Of a stretch of 64,000 nucleotides of DNA, positions 37,068 through 45,239 are shown one piece after another. Position 1 is the stretch's first letter; each line of letters opens with the position of its first letter. Source of the DNA: a virus. Under the pieces are notes generated by a model. It saw only the letters and a list, made by a program, of their open reading frames with translations, was not told where the DNA came from and did not search any database. The position numbers and the translations under genes are program-made. The stretch spans positions 107,523 to 171,522 of the IMG/VR virus record IMGVR_UViG_3300027754_000041, one strand, 5' to 3'.

Positions 37068-37367
37068 TTAAGAAATACTACTGCTTATTATCGATACCTC
37101 GGCATTAGCGTTTATTGATATTACCTGAGCTGATGAGATAGCTGCCACATCCTTATCCAGCACCGTTATAGAGATGACGCCATCTGGACTAGTGTCTAAA
37201 CTTAATATGCCAATTGTTGTATAATTAGAATAATCTTCATTAGAAGAATAAAATATTGTTACATTATTTAATATAATTGGGCTTGAGAGACTACTGGCAT
37301 ATATTACCAGTGCCCCATTATATGTAATATTTGGAGAATTATATGCTATTGCTTCTCCGTATTTCAT
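37068..37367 (-). CDS. Small beta-rich protein of unknown function
   Basis: 99 residues, almost all beta strand and Ser/Ile/Tyr-rich: TYNGALVIYASSLSSPIILNN, then YTTIGILSLDTSPDGVISITVL and a Ser-rich C-terminus. It has its own AAAGGAC ribosome site and is flanked by 93- and 105-base gaps. A minor virion decoration or neck-fibre subunit is possible but unproven. Start and stop are clean and codon use resembles the tail genes. Confidence 0.55.
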   Translation of the reverse strand: MKYGEAIAYNSPNITYNGALVIYASSLSSPIILNNVTIFYSSNEDYSNYTTIGILSLDTSPDGVISITVLDKDVAAISSAQVISINANAEVSIISSSIS

Positions 37368-37460
37368 GTTTGTCCTTTAATTTCCGCCCTAATGGAATAG
37401 TAACAATTTAAATTCCAAACTAGCATCTTTATGCAAATATCAGCCAACGAGAATAAGGAC

Positions 37461-38081
37461 TCATACGAAATTGTCACCAACAACCCATACAACTAAAGAC
37501 TTCCTTACTCCCTTAATCATTGGTGTCACTCTATGAAAAACATAAGACGGAAAAACAACGGCAGAACCCTGCCCCATGTTTATTTTGATTGCTTTGCTCT
37601 CACCGTTTATATTTAATTCAAAGTCTCCACCTTGGAAACTTGTTTCATCAGACAACAAAATAGACAAACTCAATTTTCTTGTCAACATAATATCTGAAAT
37701 GCTTTTCGTATTTTCAGATTTGTCGCCAAAAATCAAATCTGTATGCCAATCATATTTGTCCTGTGTTATAGAGTTATATTCTGCATATTGGATGAACTCG
37801 TAACCAACTAGGTTCATTCTAAAAAATGCTGAATTAACACTTTGAATAAAATGATTAACTTTTTCAAAAATCCACTGATTATTGTCTTTTGGAAACAAAA
37901 AACTATTTTTTGATTTTCTTACATCAATTAGGTTATTAGAGAAATTAACAGAAGGTTTTACTTTTGTTGTTTCATTACACAACTTGACAATTTGTTCACA
38001 TTCTTCTTTCGTGAATACTAATTCCGAAAACACATGAGACCAAGATTGAACATGATTTGTTAATCCCTGATTTAACAGCAT
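37461..38081 (-). CDS. 2-oxoglutarate/Fe(II)-dependent dioxygenase (prolyl hydroxylase-like)
   Basis: 206 residues with the complete metal and cosubstrate signature: His113 and Asp115 in YDWHTD, distal His183 in PSYVFHRVTP, and Arg193 in the GVRKSLVVW stretch, plus FQGGDFEL and GSAVVFPS, typical of PKHD/prolyl-4-hydroxylase proteins. The reaction hydroxylates a target side chain using O2 and 2-oxoglutarate. Such genes are common in aquatic T4-like phages. A GGGAGG ribosome site precedes ATG 38081. A collagen-like fibre (56914-57219) in the same window makes proline hydroxylation of a fibre a possible substrate, which is inference. Confidence 0.85.
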   Translation of the reverse strand: MLLNQGLTNHVQSWSHVFSELVFTKEECEQIVKLCNETTKVKPSVNFSNNLIDVRKSKNSFLFPKDNNQWIFEKVNHFIQSVNSAFFRMNLVGYEFIQYAEYNSITQDKYDWHTDLIFGDKSENTKSISDIMLTRKLSLSILLSDETSFQGGDFELNINGESKAIKINMGQGSAVVFPSYVFHRVTPMIKGVRKSLVVWVVGDNFV

Positions 38082-38103
38082 AGGAAACTACCTCCCTTGT
38101 TTA

Positions 38104-38457
38104 TTAATCAGTATACAACACCCATTCTTGATTTGTTTCGTTCCACCAGTAATTACCATTGGGTTTCGGTATTGGTGCCTCCCAATCATGGTTTTCGTCT
38201 AATATCCATGATGCAAAAGGCGACCACGCTACAAACACATCCGAAATAGAGTCGTAGGTGAATCCAACATAAGGGTACTGCTTACGAAAATTATTGTTAT
38301 ATGAGCATTGTTTCCAATCTCCCTCAAAGCCAAGCGAACTAATATACGCTTGTCCAACTGGTTCACTTGCAGGAAAAGTTCCACCACCACAATTATCGTT
38401 TGCAACTACGAGTATGTTCGTTACAACATTATTTTCTACGAGTGCAAAATGTGCCAT
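38104..38457 (-). CDS. Fibre-associated small protein (aquatic-phage family)
   Basis: 117 residues with the pattern MAHFALVENNVVTNILVVAN, WKQCSYNNNFRKQYPYVGFTYD, DVFVAWSPFASWILDENHDWEAPIPKP. This small family is known from cyanophages and other aquatic T4-like phages next to tail fibre genes, and its function is not established. A paralogue lies at 41106-41456, about 50% similar in the same blocks. The stop is followed by the oxygenase gene; the start overlaps the end of the glycine-rich gene (stop at 38457). Confidence 0.75.
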   Translation of the reverse strand: MAHFALVENNVVTNILVVANDNCGGGTFPASEPVGQAYISSLGFEGDWKQCSYNNNFRKQYPYVGFTYDSISDVFVAWSPFASWILDENHDWEAPIPKPNGNYWWNETNQEWVLYTD

Positions 38458-39530
38458 TACAGTGTAAAACTTCCTGATCCAGTAAATCTATAAACATGAT
38501 AACCACCAACGTTTGAGTATGTTGCTCCGCTGTTTGTAGTGGCTTGGTTATAAGTGTTTGACCAATAGACCTCTACAGCACCACTACCGCCACCACCGTT
38601 GCCTCCATTTCCAGGCGGCCCACCTCCTCCACCATAACCAGTGTTTGCACCACCAGTACTACCAGCACCTCCACCACCACCACCTGCATAATAAACAGTG
38701 TTGTTTACTCCGTATGCACCAGCACCACCACCTGAGCGACCACCAGCGCCACCTATTCCACCGCCACCACCTGCACCTCCTGGGCCGCCTGAACCACCAT
38801 TATTTCCAGTTACACCATCTCCACTACCAGCACCACCACCACTTCCACCACCGTCATATGAGCCACCACCACCCGATGCTCCACTGTTTCCAGCGCCATT
38901 ATTTGTTCCACCACTTCCACCACCACCCGAACTAGGTGCGCCAGTCAAAGATGATGTTCCACCTGCTCCAGCAACACCTGCTGTATAGGTGCTACCAAGA
39001 GTCATAGATATACCCGAACCACTGCGATAGCCACCTGCACCACCGCCACCACCAGTAGAACTAGGGCCGTATTGAGGTGTACCAGCACCGCCTGAACCTC
39101 CACCACCGACAATGACATAAGAATAACTTGGTGCAGGATTACTGGTTATAAATGAATATACACTTGAAGCGGCTCCAGCACCAACACCGTTCACAGCCTT
39201 CAAATATAGAGTGTAGTTTGTGCCACCAGTTAAACCACTAACTGTTATTGGTGATGTTGCATCGGCTGGACTCAAAGCGGTATATGTAACATTATCAAGC
39301 GAATACTGGTAGTTTGTAATTGCATCACCACCATTGTCTGATGGTGCAGTAAAAGAAACAGCAACAGTTGTTGTCGCTGGTACTCCGCTCAATCCAGTTG
39401 GGGCGTTAGGAACAGAAACTCCAGCCCACAAAGATTGTATATTTCCACTAGACGAACGCCCAGAGCGAGGTGCAAGAGCACCACCGCTAACGGATTTACC
39501 ACCTGAAGTGTTGCGTGAAATCTTAGCCAT
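38457..39530 (-). CDS. Glycine-rich adhesin with fibronectin type III domain
   Basis: 357 residues. After an N-terminal ~30-residue basic/Ser segment, residues ~38-130 form a fibronectin type III domain (VPNAPTGLSGVPATTTVAVSF, DAITNYQYSLDNVTY, LTGGTNYTLYLKAVNG). The rest is poly-Gly-rich, ending in a short beta tail with YHVYRFTGSGSFTL. Glycine-rich sheets of the T2/S16 gp38 type form polyglycine II-like receptor-binding tips, which supports an adhesin role. It differs from the other glycine-rich genes here by the FN3 module and by its different C-terminal sequence. Confidence 0.7.
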   Translation of the reverse strand: MAKISRNTSGGKSVSGGALAPRSGRSSSGNIQSLWAGVSVPNAPTGLSGVPATTTVAVSFTAPSDNGGDAITNYQYSLDNVTYTALSPADATSPITVSGLTGGTNYTLYLKAVNGVGAGAASSVYSFITSNPAPSYSYVIVGGGGSGGAGTPQYGPSSTGGGGGAGGYRSGSGISMTLGSTYTAGVAGAGGTSSLTGAPSSGGGGSGGTNNGAGNSGASGGGGSYDGGGSGGGAGSGDGVTGNNGGSGGPGGAGGGGGIGGAGGRSGGGAGAYGVNNTVYYAGGGGGGAGSTGGANTGYGGGGGPPGNGGNGGGGSGAVEVYWSNTYNQATTNSGATYSNVGGYHVYRFTGSGSFTL

Positions 39531-39541
39531 CTACAACGACC

Positions 39542-39913
39542 TTACGCTGTTATGCGATTAACATACCCGTGAATTACAATAACGTTTGTTGTTGCAGCAA
39601 AAGCCTTAACAACCTTGGCGGTAGCGTTGCCCTGCAAGAGTAGACCCGGAACAATTAGGTAAAGACCATTCTCAGCCTTAACCGTGTATTCAATATTGCC
39701 ATCTGGTGCAGTTGCTTCGCCCCACTCAATTGTCAACTTTACATCTGATGCAGAAGTGTTTACTGCGTACAACCAGATTTCGTCAATGGTTGTTGCTGTT
39801 GCTGAAGCCGTGTGAACCGCTGTACCAGCGGTTGCCGTTGCCACAACTTTGATACCAAGACCTGTACCTGTGGTGCCTGCTGGTTGTAATGCTAGTTTGC
39901 TAAATGTTGCCAT
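39542..39913 (-). CDS. Short fibre/head-decoration-like protein (copy 1)
   Basis: 123 residues, MATFSKLALQPAGTTGTGLGI, with Ala/Thr-rich beta strands (EIWLYAVNTSASDVKLTIEWG, GLYLIVPGLLLQGNATAKVVKAF) and a C-terminal VNRITA. The same protein, clearly similar throughout, is encoded at 46969-47340. Related short beta proteins lie at 56505-56885, 61284-61619 and 62882-63214. They probably sit at the base of fibres. Function is inferred from location only. Confidence 0.7.
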   Translation of the reverse strand: MATFSKLALQPAGTTGTGLGIKVVATATAGTAVHTASATATTIDEIWLYAVNTSASDVKLTIEWGEATAPDGNIEYTVKAENGLYLIVPGLLLQGNATAKVVKAFAATTNVIVIHGYVNRITA

Positions 39914-39925
39914 GTTGTTTGTCCT

Positions 39926-39994
39926 TTATCCGAATATTGAGCTAGCCAAAATACTTTGGTCGCTAGAAAAACCAGCAACATCATTGACCCACAT
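39926..39994 (-). pseudogene. C-terminal stub of the long repeat fibre
   Basis: A 22-codon frame (ATG 39994, TAA 39928-39926) encodes WVNDVAG then FSSDQSILASSIFG. The last 14 residues match the final 14 of the 47356-49182 fibre (FSSDQSVLASSIFG), and WVND also occurs in that protein. The rest of the gene is missing, so this looks like the remnant of a deleted second copy lying, as in the intact case, next to a copy of the short fibre protein. Confidence 0.65.
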
Positions 39995-40045
39995 TTATTT
40001 CTCTTTGCCTACAGGGTAATAGTAATACATAATAATGAGATTTCA

Positions 40046-41011
40046 TTAAGAAATAACCAAACTGCTAGACGAAGTAAATGTGTGAATTGTGTAACTTCCA
40101 CTAGTTGTAGAACTTCCACCAGTAATAGTTTTCCCTACAGCATCTGCTGTTAAATAACGGATAATAACAATTCCCGAACCACCTGCACCACCACTGGAAC
40201 TGTCAGAACCTCCACCACCACCTGAACCATAGTTTGCTGCGGCATTGCCGCCAGCCAAACCACCACCACCATCAGGATTACCGCCGTAACCAGCAATGGT
40301 CACATTGGTACCATTTACTGCAGTAGAACCATTGATGTTGCCGTTTCTTGAACCTGCACCGCCACCGCCTGCCCCACGAGTAATTGATGTACCAGTAATA
40401 GAACTTGCTATACCTGCACCGCCACGACCACCATATCCTCCACCCCAAGGAATGCCTGCGCCACCTGCACCACCACCACCACCATTCCAGGGGCCATCAC
40501 AGTTTCCACCAGCATAACCTTGCCCTGCGGTACCAACACTACCGTATGTATAGGCAGTTGTCCAAACACTACCATTCCATGCTGAAGATGCTCCACCACC
40601 AGAACCCCCAGTCGTACCAGATGAAGGATTATTTGAGGAACCACCATTACCCCCACCACCACCACCGAGAGAAACAACAAGATCAGCAATTGAAGAATTA
40701 TATCCTGCGGTTCCACTAGATGTAGAACCAAGACCAACGGTAATAGCATAGGTGCCAACATTAAGGGATAACGGTGATTCTAAAGTTCCACCACCACCAG
40801 TTGATTCTCCAGTTACGGACGAACGATATCCACCAGCGCCACCACCACCTGCAACACCATAACTTCCACCTGAACCTCCTGCGCCACCACCGCCAAGAAC
40901 AAGATATTGAATAGATATTGGAAACGTAGTTGTACCCAAACCCGCAAAAGCAGGGTTTACCCAAGACCCAATTTTTTTTCCGATACGACTTTTAGAACGA
41001 GAAATTCCCAT
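40046..41011 (-). CDS. Glycine-rich adhesin (group member 1)
   Basis: 321 residues: a short basic head (MGISRSKSRIGKKIGSW), then a GLGTTTFPISIQYLVLGGGG block shared with the group, a variable Gly/Ser/Asn-rich region with many GGGG stretches, and a C-terminal beta block (YLTADAVGKTIT, YTIHTFTSSSSL). The C-terminus diverges from the other copies. Receptor binding is inferred from the glycine-rich fold of phage adhesins; a hydrophobic core of repeated Gly-rich loops is visible only as composition. ATG 41011 overlaps the stop of an upstream remnant frame. Confidence 0.7.
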   Translation of the reverse strand: MGISRSKSRIGKKIGSWVNPAFAGLGTTTFPISIQYLVLGGGGAGGSGGSYGVAGGGGAGGYRSSVTGESTGGGGTLESPLSLNVGTYAITVGLGSTSSGTAGYNSSIADLVVSLGGGGGGNGGSSNNPSSGTTGGSGGGASSAWNGSVWTTAYTYGSVGTAGQGYAGGNCDGPWNGGGGGAGGAGIPWGGGYGGRGGAGIASSITGTSITRGAGGGGAGSRNGNINGSTAVNGTNVTIAGYGGNPDGGGGLAGGNAAANYGSGGGGGSDSSSGGAGGSGIVIIRYLTADAVGKTITGGSSTTSGSYTIHTFTSSSSLVIS

Positions 41012-41070
41012 TAGACCGTTATCGTTCCTTTTCCAGAAGTAAAAATGTAAACCTTGTAACCACTAAACAC
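41011..41070 (-). pseudogene. C-terminal stub of a glycine-rich adhesin
   Basis: In the frame ending TAA at 41013-41011 the sequence reads VFSGYKVYIFTSGKGTITV, matching the C-terminus of the intact copies (GYKVYTFTAGTGTVTV). No upstream coding region of the gene remains, so it is a stub. It sits directly in front of gene 40046-41011, with one-base overlap of stop and start. Confidence 0.6.
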
Positions 41071-41105
41071 ATTCTATAATAATTACTGTCATAACATATG
41101 TTATA

Positions 41106-41456
41106 TCAGTCTGGTAAACTCACTTCCTTCCAAGAAGTGGTTTCTTCATCCCAATAATAAAATCCTTCAGATGGTCTAGGTGTTGGGGCTTGCCAATCAT
41201 GGCTTGCATCCAACGACCAAGATGGGTAAGGTTGCGGGGCGATAAATACATCTGCCTCTTCATTATAAGTGAACCCAATACCCGCATATTGTTTGCGGAT
41301 ATTATTATTATAAGAAGTGCGTACACACTTTTGTCCACGGAACTCACCATAATACTGTTCCCAATCTGAGATGCTATCTACCACTTCATCCTCGTTGCGT
41401 CCAGTAATTACTTCGGTCACAATATTATTATTATCTAAAAATGCGTAATGTGCCAT
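41106..41456 (-). CDS. Fibre-associated small protein (aquatic-phage family), copy 2
   Basis: 116 residues from ATG 41456 (MAHYAFLDNNNIVTEVITG). An in-frame TTG at 41462 is less likely. It shares with 38104-38457 the blocks TSYNNNIRKQYAGIGFTYN, YPSWSLDASHDWQAP and a Trp-rich end. The family is common beside tail fibres of aquatic T4-like phages. A stub of a glycine-rich gene ends at 41459 just upstream. The downstream neighbour is also a stub, which suggests that the gene is a recombination remnant or an insertion point. Confidence 0.7.
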   Translation of the reverse strand: MAHYAFLDNNNIVTEVITGRNEDEVVDSISDWEQYYGEFRGQKCVRTSYNNNIRKQYAGIGFTYNEEADVFIAPQPYPSWSLDASHDWQAPTPRPSEGFYYWDEETTSWKEVSLPD

Positions 41457-41458
41457 TA

Positions 41459-41515
41459 TCAACTTACCTTTCCTGTATTTAAAATAAAAGTATAAACTTT
41501 GTAGCTACTAAATAT
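41459..41515 (-). pseudogene. C-terminal stub of a glycine-rich adhesin
   Basis: The frame ending TGA at 41461-41459 reads FSSYKVYTFILNTGKVS, similar to the GYKVYTFTAGTGTVSW ends of the intact genes. No other part of the gene remains in the 100-base gap, which is otherwise AT-rich with no other clear signal. Confidence 0.5.
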
Positions 41516-41567
41516 ATGATATAGTAATTCTTATTATACCATATGCTATATGTTTTTCATATTATAA

Positions 41568-42518
41568 TTATATAGTAATTGTTCCTGTTCCTGATGTAAA
41601 AGAATAAACCTTGTAACCTGCTGGAGTTGTTCTTGTGTAAGTTAAACCAGCACCGATGGTTGTTATATCGGGATTTGTGTCGGGGTAACGAATAATAACT
41701 ACTCCTGAACCACCATTGGCACCGTTACCCCAACCGTTACCGCCGCCGCCGCCGCCGCCTGAACCCGTATTTATTGTTCCAGTTGTTGCAGCAACAGTTT
41801 CAATGGCCGTGTTGTTTGTTGCGCCTGTTCCACCTCCGCCTGAACCACCAGCCGCACCAGCGCTACCGTAAGAACCCGCACCGCCTCCACCTGCACGGGT
41901 TACTGATGCCCCCGTTATTGATGATGCTACGCCACTACCCCCAACTGTTGGGTAATTATTTGTATAATCTTGGCCTTGACCTCCAGCGCCACCGCCACCA
42001 GTTCCACCGTGAGGCATTTGATAAGCCCCACCAGTCCAGTTTCCTCCACGATAACCTTGACCACTTATTCCTGTTCCACCAAGAGTTCCTGTACCACTAC
42101 CTAAGTTTCCTACTCCGCCACCAGAACCACCGTTTGAAGATGCGGCTCTTTCAGATGTGAAAGACGCATAAGCCGCTCCACCACCAGTAGAAGTAATAGA
42201 TGCAAATATTGAATCCGTTCCTGCGGTTCGTGTATTAGCAACACCTGAAGCACCAATTGTAATGGTATAGCCTGTTCCTATCGAAACATCCAATGATGAT
42301 TCGGCACCAGCCCCGCCGCCTGAAGTAGCACCACTCATATTAGTCCTGTAGCCTCCTGCCCCACCACCACCACCAGCAAAACCGCCCGCACCACCGCCAC
42401 CGCCTGCAATGACAAGATATTCAACAGGGATAATAAACAAGGTTGTACCCAAACCTGCACCAAAATTTATCCAAGAACTAATTTTTTTATTGGTTTCACT
42501 ACGGTTACGAACTCCCAT
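41568..42518 (-). CDS. Glycine-rich adhesin (group member 2)
   Basis: About 316 residues from ATG 42518 (an in-frame TTG at 42524 is less likely), overlapping the upstream stop (TAATG). N-terminal block NKKISSWINFGAGLGTTLF with IPVEYLVIAGGGGGAG, then Gly-rich variable core, then conserved VVIIRYPDTNPDITTIGAGL and GYKVYSFTSGTGTITI. The protein has the same two-end conserved, middle-variable plan as the five genes upstream. Role as receptor-binding fibre tip is inferred from this plan. Confidence 0.7.
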   Translation of the reverse strand: MGVRNRSETNKKISSWINFGAGLGTTLFIIPVEYLVIAGGGGGAGGFAGGGGGAGGYRTNMSGATSGGGAGAESSLDVSIGTGYTITIGASGVANTRTAGTDSIFASITSTGGGAAYASFTSERAASSNGGSGGGVGNLGSGTGTLGGTGISGQGYRGGNWTGGAYQMPHGGTGGGGAGGQGQDYTNNYPTVGGSGVASSITGASVTRAGGGGAGSYGSAGAAGGSGGGGTGATNNTAIETVAATTGTINTGSGGGGGGGNGWGNGANGGSGVVIIRYPDTNPDITTIGAGLTYTRTTPAGYKVYSFTSGTGTITI

Positions 42519-43441
42519 TACCAACTCACCGTTCCTGTTCCACCTGTAAATGTATATGTTTTGTATCCACCTGAAATAACTGGTCCCGAATATGAAAGTC
42601 CAGCACCGATGGATGTTAGGTTGTTAAATGTATCTGCATAACGAATTTTTACAATACCGCTACCGCCATTTGCACCTTGCGTACCATTTCCTGCACCACC
42701 ACCACCACCACCCGTGTTACCACCGCCAACACCACCAGCAGCACCAGCATCACCACCAGCACCACCACCATAACCTCCACCTTGACCGTAAAAAGCGCTA
42801 TATTTTGCATAACGAGAACCACCGCCACCGCCACCAGAGTAATCTCCGCCAGCACTAGAAGTTAAACCAGCACCACCATTTCCTGGTTGGTCGCCATATT
42901 GTGTACCAGCAGCACTTGCACCACCACCACCAGGACTACCAACAGGGTTGGTTCCTTGCGTACCTAATGTATAACTAGCACCATCCCAACCTTGTCCAGC
43001 ATAACCACTACCACCAGTGCTGCCGTTAAGGTTTGATGCACCACCGCCTGAACCACCTGAAGCACCGCCAAGTGACCAAGGTGCACCATAACCACCGCCA
43101 GAAGATGTTATTGAACCAAAAGTAGAATTCTCGCCTTGACCACCACCGCCTGAACCACCTCCTCCAACAGTAACCGTGTATGAAGTTCCTTGGCTAACAC
43201 TTAATGCAGATTCTGTCGCCGCTCCCCTACCCGAAGTATCTGAACCAATAGATGTGCGATAACCACCTGCGCCACCTCCGCCTCCAGACCAAGCGCCACC
43301 TCCGCCTCCACCTCCGCCTGCAACTACAAGAAATTGAACACTTGTAGGACCAAATGTTGTTGTACCCAAACCACCAAATTCACTATTCAACCAAGTACTA
43401 ACTTTTGTATTAGTTCTAGTACGTATACGAAAAATGCTCAT
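42518..43441 (-). CDS. Glycine-rich adhesin (group member 3)
   Basis: 307 residues. N-terminal block with NTKVSTWLNSEFGGLGTTTF and VQFLVVAGGGG, a long Gly-rich centre containing aromatic residues (YAKYSAFYGQGGG), and a C-terminus VKIRYADTFNNLTSIGAGL, GYKTYTFTGGTGTVSW. The stop overlaps the next start. The centre shares little sequence with its neighbours beyond composition, so the receptor-contacting part may differ between copies. Confidence 0.7.
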   Translation of the reverse strand: MSIFRIRTRTNTKVSTWLNSEFGGLGTTTFGPTSVQFLVVAGGGGGGGGAWSGGGGGAGGYRTSIGSDTSGRGAATESALSVSQGTSYTVTVGGGGSGGGGQGENSTFGSITSSGGGYGAPWSLGGASGGSGGGASNLNGSTGGSGYAGQGWDGASYTLGTQGTNPVGSPGGGGASAAGTQYGDQPGNGGAGLTSSAGGDYSGGGGGGSRYAKYSAFYGQGGGYGGGAGGDAGAAGGVGGGNTGGGGGGAGNGTQGANGGSGIVKIRYADTFNNLTSIGAGLSYSGPVISGGYKTYTFTGGTGTVSW

Positions 43442-44355
43442 TAGACTGTGACCGTTCCTGTTCCTGCTGTAAATGTATAAACCTTGTAACCTGCTGGAGT
43501 TGTTCTCGTATAGGTCAAACCAGCACTAATGGTTGTTAAATCGTTCCAAGTGTTTGGATATCGTAGAATTACGATACCTGAACCGCCTGTACCACCAGAT
43601 TTCCCACTACCATCATATCCACAACCTCCACCACCGCCACCAGTGTTTGCCGTGCCAGGACTTCCGTTTGATAAGAAACTTCCGTTTCCACCACCGCCAG
43701 CACCACCAGCACCACCATTACCACCTAATTCACTTGTCTGACCTCCGCCTCCGCCACCACCAGCGTAAGTTACAGAAGAACCTGAAATAGCAATTGAAAC
43801 CCCAGCACCACCGACACCACCACCAGGAGCACTAGTTGCATTTCCACCAACTGCTCCAGCACCACCGCCAGCACCAGCAGGAAAACCACCCATTTGCACA
43901 TGGCTTCCGCCGCCACGACCTTGGTTGAGAGTACCTGAACCAATTGGATAAGCGTTAGAAGGAGCGCCACCACTATCCTGTCCACCGCCACTACCACCAG
44001 TAGTACCGTTGTGACCCCCACCAGTAGAAGTTATAGAACTAAACACAGAATTTTGACCATTAACTCCCCCTGCACCACCACCACCAACCGTAACTGTATA
44101 AGAAGTTCCTGCAACAACAGCAAGTGCTGATTCCAAAGATCCACCACCGCCAGTAGTTGTAACGGTTGACCTTAGCCCCCCAGCACCTCCGCCTCCGCCA
44201 GATGAACCACCTCCACCACCTCCGCCACCAGCAACAACCAGATAATCAATAGTTGGTGTAACAAATACTGTTGTATCTAATCCAATACCATCGTTCATCC
44301 AAGTCCCAATTTGTGTGTTTGTCAACGTACGTTTTTCATAGAGTAAGTTACCCAT
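43441..44355 (-). CDS. Glycine-rich adhesin (group member 4)
   Basis: 304 residues starting at ATG 44355, which overlaps the stop of the upstream gene. The head (NTQIGTWMNDGIGLDTTVF) and TIDYLVVAGGGGGG resemble the neighbours. The centre has Gly, Ser and Asn with an insert PSNAYPIGSGTLNQ. The conserved end is IVILRYPNTWNDLTTISAGL and GYKVYTFTAGTGTVTV. As in the other members, no cysteine pairs or enzymatic motif are seen. Confidence 0.7.
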   Translation of the reverse strand: MGNLLYEKRTLTNTQIGTWMNDGIGLDTTVFVTPTIDYLVVAGGGGGGGGSSGGGGGAGGLRSTVTTTGGGGSLESALAVVAGTSYTVTVGGGGAGGVNGQNSVFSSITSTGGGHNGTTGGSGGGQDSGGAPSNAYPIGSGTLNQGRGGGSHVQMGGFPAGAGGGAGAVGGNATSAPGGGVGGAGVSIAISGSSVTYAGGGGGGGQTSELGGNGGAGGAGGGGNGSFLSNGSPGTANTGGGGGGCGYDGSGKSGGTGGSGIVILRYPNTWNDLTTISAGLTYTRTTPAGYKVYTFTAGTGTVTV

Positions 44356-45239
44356 TAGACCGTTACCGTTCCTGTTCCTGCAGTAAATGTATAAACTTTA
44401 TATCCTGTTGGTGTAGTTCTAGCGTAGGTAAGACCAGCACCAATGGTGGTTAAATCGGCGTATGTGTTGGGATAACGAATAATAACAATTCCCGAACCAC
44501 CGCCAGATGCGCCACCAGAACCAGCACCACCTTGCGTACCGCCACGAGAACCACCACCGCCACCAGTGTTTACTCCACCTGCAGTAGTTGAACCATAACC
44601 ACCATTACCACCACCACCAGTTCCACCAGAAGATGCTGATGGAGCAGGATTGCCCCAGTCAATGTTACGATAGCCAGAACCACCGCCACCACCAGCATAA
44701 TAAACAGAACCTGTACCCCTGATAGTATTTTCTGTTCCAGGACCACCGTTACCTGGCGAAGTGTTACCAGACCCGTTAACACCTACACCACCAGAACCAC
44801 CGCCACCGCCATTGATGTAGTTATTGTAGGGTGACCATGTTACCGCAGCACCACCTGCATAACCCTGCACTGGAGATGTACTTGGCGTATTTCCTGAACC
44901 ACCATTACCACCACCTGAACCACCATTGGCTCCAGCAGTACCACCACCAGCAGAAGTAGTAGTAAAACATGTAGAGGATGAACCATTGGTACTGGCACCA
45001 CCGCCACCGCCAACAGTTACCGTAAAAGTAGAAAGCAATGCTGAATCATTAGTTCCTGTACGATAACCGCCAGCACCACCACCGCCACTATCGGTAGCAC
45101 CGCCACCGCCACCTGCAACAACCATAAACTCAATAGGAACAGGAAAAGCAGTTGAGCCCAAACCACCAAAAACACTATTCAACCAAGTACCAATATTAGT
45201 ATTGTTTAGCGAACGGGAATCATAGAATAAGTTACCCAT
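44355..45239 (-). CDS. Glycine-rich adhesin (group member 5)
   Basis: About 294 residues from ATG 45239. N-terminal MGNLFYDSRSLNNTNIGTWL matches the group member 4 head (MGNLLYEKRTLTNTQIGTWM), so these two are the closest pair. Gly/Ser/Asn-rich centre, with an SPYNNYINGGGG loop containing aromatic residues. The end is IVIIRYPNTYADLTTIGAGL and GYKVYTFTAGTGTVTV. The pair suggests a recent duplication. Confidence 0.7.
   Translation of the reverse strand: MGNLFYDSRSLNNTNIGTWLNSVFGGLGSTAFPVPIEFMVVAGGGGGATDSGGGGAGGYRTGTNDSALLSTFTVTVGGGGGASTNGSSSTCFTTTSAGGGTAGANGGSGGGNGGSGNTPSTSPVQGYAGGAAVTWSPYNNYINGGGGGSGGVGVNGSGNTSPGNGGPGTENTIRGTGSVYYAGGGGGSGYRNIDWGNPAPSASSGGTGGGGNGGYGSTTAGGVNTGGGGGSRGGTQGGAGSGGASGGGSGIVIIRYPNTYADLTTIGAGLTYARTTPTGYKVYTFTAGTGTVTV

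Noticed and set aside
38558-38935. Long plus-strand ORFs rich in His/Pro opposite the glycine-rich genes (also near 40405, 43529, 45352, 45453)
   Set aside because: Poly-His and poly-Pro stretches arise as antisense of Gly codons (GGN repeats). No ribosome site and no credible protein, so they are composition artefacts.
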